Made by a program: the position numbers and the translations under genes. The notes under the pieces are model-generated. The model saw only the letters and a program-made list of their open reading frames with translations, was not told the origin of the DNA and made no database searches. A stretch of DNA of 10,920 nt from Opitutaceae bacterium (lineage in GTDB: Bacteria > Verrucomicrobiota > Verrucomicrobiia > Opitutales > Opitutaceae): positions 1 to 10,920 of the forward strand of contig RGAX01000079.1 in the NCBI GenBank assembly GCA_009919985.1, given 5' to 3'. Shown here in pieces: positions 6,235 through 10,920 of this stretch (the first letter of the stretch is position 1; every line of letters begins with the position of its first letter).

Positions 6235-7659
6235 GTGGCTTTTCGCTCCTTCCGCGCTCTTTGCCTTTTAAGCTTCCTGGGCTCGGCGGTCTGCATCAGC
6301 GGAATTTTTCCGATTCAATCCTTCGCCACGGCCGCGCACCCCAGTTCTGAGCGACAGCTCACGTTTGCCCCGCACAATCACAATCTCGACAACAACGATA
6401 ATTTTTCGCCCGACAATCAGTGGTTGGCCTTTGATCCGCGCGAAGACGATACCGCCATCGCAGGCAACGCGGTGATCGCTCGCGTCCGTGTCCTCACCGG
6501 TGAAGTGCAGGAACTTTATCGAGAGCCTCACCCCCAGCCATGGGGCCCGGGTGTAGGTGCGACCAACGTCAATCCAGTCGATGGCAGCGTGGCTTTTATT
6601 CGTGGTCTGAACAATGCCAGCGCCGAGCGAGCCTATGCCATGTGGCGCCGGGTTGGCGCCTATGTGAAGGCGGCCTCGCCCGGTACATTGGGCTTTCTTG
6701 ATGCTCGCGATGTGATCGCGCCGTTTACGCCGGGAGCCTTGCGCGGTGGAACCCATCGCCACGAGTGGAGCGCTGATGGTCGCTGGATCGGCTTCACTTA
6801 TAATGATGCGCTCTTGGCGGAGCGGGAGCAAAGCACGGGCGAGAAAGTGAATCTGCGCACGATCGGCGTCGCTACGCGCCTGGATCGAGGGCCCGTGCGC
6901 GTGCCGCCCGGTCCAGAAAACAACGAGGGCGAAATGTTTGCCGCTATCGTGGTGCGCGTCGTGCCCTCGCCACGGCTTGGATCCAATGAAATCAGTCGCG
7001 CGTTTGAAGATGCTTGGGTGGGCCGTGAGGGTTATCGCCGGGCTGATGGCACTTGGCAGCGCCGCGCCCGGGCCTTTCTAGGTAACGTGCTCACCAGCGA
7101 GGGTCGCGAGCTTACAGAGGTGTTTATCGTAGATATCCCCGAGCGCATTGACGTAGCCGGCCCCACCGGCCCGCTCGAAGGTACGGCCGCTTCGATGCCC
7201 CAGCCACCGCTGGGCGCGGAGCAACGCCGTTTGACGTTTACCGCCACGCGCAAGTTCCCCGGCGTTGTGCTCGAGCCACGTCATTGGTTGCGCTCTTCTC
7301 CGGATGGTACGCGCATCGTATTTTTAGCCAAAGATGAAGCGGGCGTGGTGCAGGCCTATTTCATCGCGCCCCAGGGCGGTGCGATCACGCAAATCACCCA
7401 AGGGCACAATCCTGTACAAAGTTGTGTGCGATGGAGCCCTGATGGGGCTTGGATTGTTTATGTGAGCGGCCAGGCGGTGATGGTTTGTGACGCTCGACCC
7501 ACTTCAAAGACTTTTGGCGTCGCTCGAGCTTTGACCCAGCCCACTAGGCAATTACCCGAAAATGTCGTTTGGTCGCACGATGGCCGCACGATCGCCTTTA
7601 ATCGTCGCGTGCTCACCGCTGGTCTTTGGCGGCAACAGATTTTTCTCGTCCAACCCTAA
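6235..7659 (+). CDS. Secreted TolB-like beta-propeller, DUF3748/YidR type
   Basis: A 474-residue protein beginning at GTG 6235; this start gives a proper Sec signal peptide (Arg-containing N-terminus, hydrophobic 9-29, cleavage near SFA at 29-31), and the next in-frame ATG is at residue 136, deep in the fold. The mature N-terminus (RQLTFAPHNHNLDNNDNFSPD, 40-60, then WLAFDPRED) resembles E. coli YidR, the DUF3748 family often labelled 'biopolymer transporter Tol'. PD40-type propeller blades are visible as WSADGRWIGF (178-187), SSPDGTRIVF (354-363), WSPDGAWIVY (400-409) and WSHDGRTIAF (446-455). Biochemical role is unknown; propellers of this kind bind or process oligosaccharides in some families, and placement beside a BNR protein suggests a part in glycan handling in the periplasm. 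Spacing of 20 bp after the aldolase and 49 bp before the next gene supports one operon. Family assignment is from memory of the YidR sequence. Confidence 0.77.
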   Translation: MAFRSFRALCLLSFLGSAVCISGIFPIQSFATAAHPSSERQLTFAPHNHNLDNNDNFSPDNQWLAFDPREDDTAIAGNAVIARVRVLTGEVQELYREPHPQPWGPGVGATNVNPVDGSVAFIRGLNNASAERAYAMWRRVGAYVKAASPGTLGFLDARDVIAPFTPGALRGGTHRHEWSADGRWIGFTYNDALLAEREQSTGEKVNLRTIGVATRLDRGPVRVPPGPENNEGEMFAAIVVRVVPSPRLGSNEISRAFEDAWVGREGYRRADGTWQRRARAFLGNVLTSEGRELTEVFIVDIPERIDVAGPTGPLEGTAASMPQPPLGAEQRRLTFTATRKFPGVVLEPRHWLRSSPDGTRIVFLAKDEAGVVQAYFIAPQGGAITQITQGHNPVQSCVRWSPDGAWIVYVSGQAVMVCDARPTSKTFGVARALTQPTRQLPENVVWSHDGRTIAFNRRVLTAGLWRQQIFLVQP

Positions 7660-7708
7660 TACACGGATCCGCTCATTTTATTCAGCTTATCACCCCCCCT
7701 AGTTCCCC

Positions 7709-8836
7709 ATGAAAACACCCCGTTCGTTATTTGCTCTCAGCCTCATATGGGCCTCCGCCCTAAGCCCCACTCACGCCGCCCCAGCGCATCCGGCGGTGGT
7801 GCGCGCGGAATTTATTCACGAGCCCACGGCTTATCCTGAATGCCATGCTTCGACCATTGTCGAGACGACCGCGGGTGGGTTATTGGCGGCGTGGTTTGGC
7901 GGCACCGCGGAATCTAATCCAGACGTGTGCATCTACGTTTCGCGTTTTGAAAATGGCCGTTGGACCTTAGGCGAGAAGGTCGCTGACGGCGTGCAGCACG
8001 ACAAAAAACGTTACCCCTGCTGGAACCCAGTATTATTCCAATTACGCGATGGGCCTCTGCAACTTTACTACAAAGTGGGTCCGCGTCCCGAGACGTGGTG
8101 GGGCATGGTTATTACTTCTCTAGATGGTGGGCGCACTTGGGATCTGCCGCGGCGTCTGCCGGAAGATGTGCTCGGGCCGATTAAAAATAAACCCATCCAA
8201 TTAGCCGACGGCACTTTGATTTCGGGTTCGAGCACCGAGGACCGGGCCTCGCGTCGCTGGGATGTCCACATCGAGCGGTCAACTGACCTTGGACGCACCT
8301 GGCAATTGACTGGTTCCCTGCCATCCGACGGTAAGTTCAACTCGATCCAACCCAGCGTTCTCACTCACGCCGATGGTCGCTTGCAGATTCTCTGCCGCAG
8401 TAAGGAAAAGACCCTCACCACCAGTTGGTCGAGTGATCAGGGCCGCACCTGGAGTCCCTTGGTATCGTCGGGACTTTTTAATCCCAATTCCGGCAGCGAC
8501 GCGGTGAGCCTCGCCGATGGCCATCAACTCCTAGTTTACAATTTGCGGGAACGCGCGGGTGGCGCTCCGACTAATGCTAAAGCCAACGCCCTGGGTGGCG
8601 CGCAGCCCAACATTGCTGACGCAAATGAAGATTGGGGCGTGCGCTGGCCGCTCAATGTATCGCTATCCGCTGACGGCGTGAAATGGGATATGCGGGTCAC
8701 CCTCGAGGACCAACCCCTCAAACACGGTTATGCTTATCCAGCCGTGATTCAGACCCGAGATGGCTTGGTTCACATCACCTACACGTGGAACCGAGTGAAA
8801 ATTAAACACGTCATTATCGACCCCAAAAAATTGTGA
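7709..8836 (+). CDS. Secreted BNR/Asp-box sialidase-like glycosidase
   Basis: A 375-residue exported protein: signal peptide 1-23 (MKTPRS..., cleavage after THA), then a six-bladed sialidase-like propeller of the BNR_2 type. Three full Asp-boxes (SxDxGxTW) are present: Ser137-Trp144 (SLDGGRTW), Ser191-Trp198 (STDLGRTW) and Ser241-Trp248 (SSDQGRTW), with a degenerate one at SADGVKW (320-326). Conserved-looking segments include CHASTIVE (45-52), AAWFGGTAES (60-69), CWNPVLFQ (104-111), LGPIKNKP (155-162) and a late Tyr341 in HGYAYPAV. The FRIP/YRIP arginine motif found near the N-terminus of classical GH33 sialidases is absent; PECHAST occupies that place. It probably hydrolyses a terminal acidic sugar from a glycan, but sialic acid itself is not established. 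Databases commonly name this group 'exo-alpha-sialidase'. The stop is followed by a 133-bp gap with a weak terminator-like element. Confidence 0.85.
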   Translation: MKTPRSLFALSLIWASALSPTHAAPAHPAVVRAEFIHEPTAYPECHASTIVETTAGGLLAAWFGGTAESNPDVCIYVSRFENGRWTLGEKVADGVQHDKKRYPCWNPVLFQLRDGPLQLYYKVGPRPETWWGMVITSLDGGRTWDLPRRLPEDVLGPIKNKPIQLADGTLISGSSTEDRASRRWDVHIERSTDLGRTWQLTGSLPSDGKFNSIQPSVLTHADGRLQILCRSKEKTLTTSWSSDQGRTWSPLVSSGLFNPNSGSDAVSLADGHQLLVYNLRERAGGAPTNAKANALGGAQPNIADANEDWGVRWPLNVSLSADGVKWDMRVTLEDQPLKHGYAYPAVIQTRDGLVHITYTWNRVKIKHVIIDPKKL

Positions 8837-8882
8837 GAAATCGGCGCCTAAGCCCCGCTTCTACCTTTTACTGCTGCGATGG

Positions 8883-8901
8883 GATCACCGGTGGTCTTTT
8901 T
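8883..8901 (+). terminator. Weak intrinsic terminator candidate
   Basis: GATCA and TGGTC pair (one G-U) around a CCGG loop at 8883-8896, followed at once by TTTTT (8897-8901), 46 bp after the stop of the BNR gene. The stem is only five pairs, so it would be partial at best. As DNA, the same bases contain a CACCGGTG palindrome and could instead bind a protein. The 133-bp gap holds nothing else recognisable, and could hold a separate promoter for the transporter and kinase. Confidence 0.33.
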
Positions 8902-8969
8902 CGTGCACCCTAGAGTTGCGCTCGCCCCCGTGAACACCCCGTGAAACAAACCTTTACCCCTTTGCTCCA

Positions 8970-10208
8970 ATGAACCCTGCCCCCAACGCCCTTCGCTACG
9001 CTTGGTTTATCGTCGCACTGTTGTTTCCCGTCGCGCTGCTCAATTACCTCGATCGCCAAATGATGGCCACAATGAAGGCCTCGATGGTGCTCGATATCCC
9101 CAGTATCGCCAACCGCGCCGACTGGGGCTTGGTGCTGGGCTGTTTCAAATGGACTTACGCCATTCTTAGTCCGTTTGGCGGCTACATTGCCGATCGTTTC
9201 AGTAAACGCTACGTGATCGGCGCAAGTCTGTTTGTTTGGTCGTTGGTCACCTGGTGGACGGGCCACACAACGACATTTCATGAATTAATCGCCGCGCGCG
9301 CTTTGATGGGCCTTAGCGAGGCATTTTATATTCCGGCCGCGTTGGCGTTGATTTCGGAATATCATTTCGGACCCACGCGCTCACGGGCGGTGGGCCTGCA
9401 CCAGACCGGTATTTACGTCGGGCAGATTCTTGGCGGGTTTGCCGGCTACATGGCCGATTCGCCCGATCACGGCTGGCGCTGGATGTTTTCCACCTGCGGC
9501 ATGATCGGGGTAATTTACGCGATTCCTTTACTTGCGGCGCTGCGCGATCCGGTCCGGATCACCCCGACCGCCGAGACCGCCGTGAGCGGCAAGCCGGCCG
9601 CATGGCGGGAACTGCTCGGGAACCGTAATTTCATATTGCTCGTACTCTATTTCACCTTGCCCGCGATCGCGGGCTGGGTCGTGCGCGATTGGATGCCAGA
9701 AATCTTGCGCGAGAAATTCTCCCTCGGCCAAGGTAAGGCAGGGGTGAGCGCGATTCTTTATGTGCAAATCGCCTCAATCATCGGGGTTTTGATTGGCGGG
9801 ACGCTAGCTGACCGCTGGATGAAGCACACCAATCGCGGCCGAATTTTTACGAGTGCCATTGGCATGGTGTTATTTTTGCCGGCTCTTTTCGGGGTGGGTA
9901 ATGCCCCCACGCTCACCCTCGCCATTGCGGGGTTAATCATCTTCGGCCTCGGCTGGGGATTTTTCGACTGCAACAATATGCCCATCCTCTGCCAGATTGT
10001 CCGACCCGAATCTCGCGCTACGGGCTACGGCATCATGAATCTTGTGAGCATCAGTTGCGGCGGTTTCGGCGACTGGGCCTTTGGCGCGCTGCGCGACCGA
10101 CACGTTCCACTTAATGTGATTTTTGGCGCCTTTGCCGGCGCGGCCTTGTTGTCGATTTTCATCGTTTTGATGATCAAACCGACGCGAACCGACCCGCTGG
10201 TGACTTGA
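8970..10208 (+). CDS. MFS permease, anion:cation symporter-like (sugar acid uptake)
   Basis: A 412-residue inner-membrane transporter with about twelve hydrophobic segments (first 11-27, last about 383-402) and a central hydrophilic loop (about 192-218). Signatures: NYLDRQ (25-30) at the end of helix 1 and the MFS motif A between helices 2 and 3, GGYIADRFSKR (70-80), echoed in the second half by GGTLADRW (276-283). The RALMGLSEAFYIPAALA segment (110-126) is typical of the ACS family that carries hexuronates, glucarate, sialate and other organic anions by proton symport. This supports an acidic sugar as the pathway substrate, though the specificity is not readable. It begins 133 bp after the BNR gene and ends 28 bp before the kinase, so transport and phosphorylation are probably coupled in one transcript. 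No Shine-Dalgarno precedes the ATG. Confidence 0.9.
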   Translation: MNPAPNALRYAWFIVALLFPVALLNYLDRQMMATMKASMVLDIPSIANRADWGLVLGCFKWTYAILSPFGGYIADRFSKRYVIGASLFVWSLVTWWTGHTTTFHELIAARALMGLSEAFYIPAALALISEYHFGPTRSRAVGLHQTGIYVGQILGGFAGYMADSPDHGWRWMFSTCGMIGVIYAIPLLAALRDPVRITPTAETAVSGKPAAWRELLGNRNFILLVLYFTLPAIAGWVVRDWMPEILREKFSLGQGKAGVSAILYVQIASIIGVLIGGTLADRWMKHTNRGRIFTSAIGMVLFLPALFGVGNAPTLTLAIAGLIIFGLGWGFFDCNNMPILCQIVRPESRATGYGIMNLVSISCGGFGDWAFGALRDRHVPLNVIFGAFAGAALLSIFIVLMIKPTRTDPLVT

Positions 10209-10236
10209 GGCAAGCGCACGGCGTGATGTTTAATTT

Positions 10237-10920
10237 ATGAAGTACTATCTGGGAATCGATGTTGGCACGGGTAGCGCCCGGGCGGGAATTTTTGATGCGC
10301 GTGGTCGTAGGGCCGGATCGGCCTCATTTCCGATTACGCTCTGGCATCCAGCGCCAGACCACGTCGAGCAATCAAGTGAGGATATCTGGCGTGCTTGCGT
10401 GCGTGCGACCCGCGCGGCGTTACGGCAAGCTCGACTAAAAGCCAGTGCGATCGCGGGCATCGGTTTCGATGCGACGTGTTCGCTGGTGGCTTTGGATGAG
10501 GGAGATCGGCCGGTGTCACTTAGCACCACGGGTCGCGCGGAGCAAAATGTAATCGTATGGATGGATCATCGAGCTATCTCGCAAGCTGATCGGATTAACC
10601 GCACGCGGCATCCCGTGTTGCGATATGTGGGCGGAATTATTTCCCCTGAGATGCAGACCCCGAAGCTGCTGTGGTTAAAGGAGCAGTTGCCCGCGGCGTG
10701 GCGGGCTACGGCGCGGTTTCTGGATCTGCCAGATTTTTTGACGTATCGCGCGACCGGAGAGGATGTGCGCTCGTTATGTACAACAGTCTGCAAATGGACT
10801 TATCTCGGGCAGCATGGCTCTGAGGGTCGCGGCTGGGATATAAGTTATTTTAAAAAAATCGGGCTAGGCGATTTCGCGGCTGATAATTTTCGGCGAATTG
10901 GGACGCGGATTCGTCCCATG
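10237..10920 (+). CDS. FGGY-family pentulose kinase, D-ribulokinase-like (3'-truncated by window)
   Basis: From ATG 10237 the frame stays open through the last base: 228 residues of a kinase that normally has about 540, cut by the window and not by mutation. FGGY kinases phosphorylate sugars with ATP in the cytoplasm. Seen: the N-terminal phosphate-binding loop GIDVGTGSARAG (6-17); a TCSLV motif (80-84), which I recall as a signature of D-ribulokinases related to human FGGY; NVIVWMDHRA (104-113); YVGGIISPEMQTPK (130-143); FLDLPDFLTYRATG (161-174); and CKWTYL (185-190). These fit the FGGY pentulose-kinase subgroup better than xylulo-, glycero-, gluco- or L-ribulokinases. Expected product is D-ribulose 5-phosphate, feeding the pentose phosphate pathway. 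It follows the transporter by 28 bp. The C-terminal half, with the rest of the ATP site, lies outside the window. Confidence 0.88.
   Translation, partial: MKYYLGIDVGTGSARAGIFDARGRRAGSASFPITLWHPAPDHVEQSSEDIWRACVRATRAALRQARLKASAIAGIGFDATCSLVALDEGDRPVSLSTTGRAEQNVIVWMDHRAISQADRINRTRHPVLRYVGGIISPEMQTPKLLWLKEQLPAAWRATARFLDLPDFLTYRATGEDVRSLCTTVCKWTYLGQHGSEGRGWDISYFKKIGLGDFAADNFRRIGTRIRPM

Noticed and set aside
6268..6831. 187-codon minus-strand frame inside the propeller gene
   Set aside because: It is fully antisense to a gene with clear domain motifs and signal peptide, has no recognisable motif and no promoter context; it reflects GC-rich codon use.
8002..8015. Third operator-like sequence (CAAAAAACGTTACC) in the BNR gene
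   Set aside because: Only ten bases match, the dyad is broken on the right side, and the bases are explained by Lys-Lys-Arg-Tyr codons.
5291..8836. Ordinary Neu5Ac (nan) catabolic cluster
   Set aside because: No NanK, NanE, NagA, NagB or YhcH homologue is visible, the kinase is FGGY and not ROK, and both the lyase and the BNR protein depart from classical sialate-specific motifs. Downstream sequence could reopen this.
1..10920. CRISPR arrays, tRNA or rRNA genes, IS ends, att sites, phage or toxin-antitoxin genes
   Set aside because: No regularly spaced repeats, cloverleaf-like segments, transposase or integrase motifs or flanking target duplications were found when reading the window.

Overview
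The window reads as one carbohydrate or sugar-acid utilisation locus from a GC-rich Gram-negative bacterium, most likely a Verrucomicrobiota member of the Opitutaceae type. Three things suggest this: a large TonB-dependent receptor with an N-terminal carboxypeptidase-regulatory-like domain and the LEAFTV...EGNAA linker common in that group, no SusD-like partner, and no recognisable Shine-Dalgarno sequence before any of the eight genes. The lineage is inferred from style; there is no rRNA or other marker.

Layout. Two genes lie on the minus strand: an HpcH/HpaI-type class II aldolase (about 1-818, its stop falling at the window edge) and, upstream of it, a PhyH-type Fe(II)/2-oxoglutarate dioxygenase (880-1815). 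A 418-bp non-coding divergent region (1816-2233) follows. It carries two identical 16-bp LacI-type operator-like sequences, one close to each divergent start. The plus strand then carries, all in one direction: a TonB-dependent outer-membrane receptor (2234-5200), a class I DHDPS/N-acetylneuraminate-lyase-family aldolase (5291-6214), a secreted beta-propeller of the DUF3748/YidR type (6235-7659), a secreted BNR/Asp-box sialidase-like protein (7709-8836), an MFS transporter (8970-10208) and the first 228 codons of an FGGY kinase with D-ribulokinase signatures (10237 to the window end).

How they may work together. The receptor would import a glycoside, the two exported propellers would act on it in the periplasm or at the surface, the MFS permease would take the freed acid into the cytoplasm, the Schiff-base aldolase would split it, and the kinase would phosphorylate the sugar released after isomerisation. 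A D-ribulose kinase fits poorly with Neu5Ac, which gives ManNAc. It would fit an eight-carbon ulosonic acid such as Kdo, which gives pyruvate plus D-arabinose, with D-arabinose then isomerised to D-ribulose. This Kdo-like (or related 3-deoxy-ulosonic acid) reading is the main hypothesis. It is an inference from gene content, not a demonstrated function. The twin operators suggest that the divergent dioxygenase/aldolase arm responds to the same signal.

No tRNA, rRNA, CRISPR array, insertion sequence or phage gene was seen.
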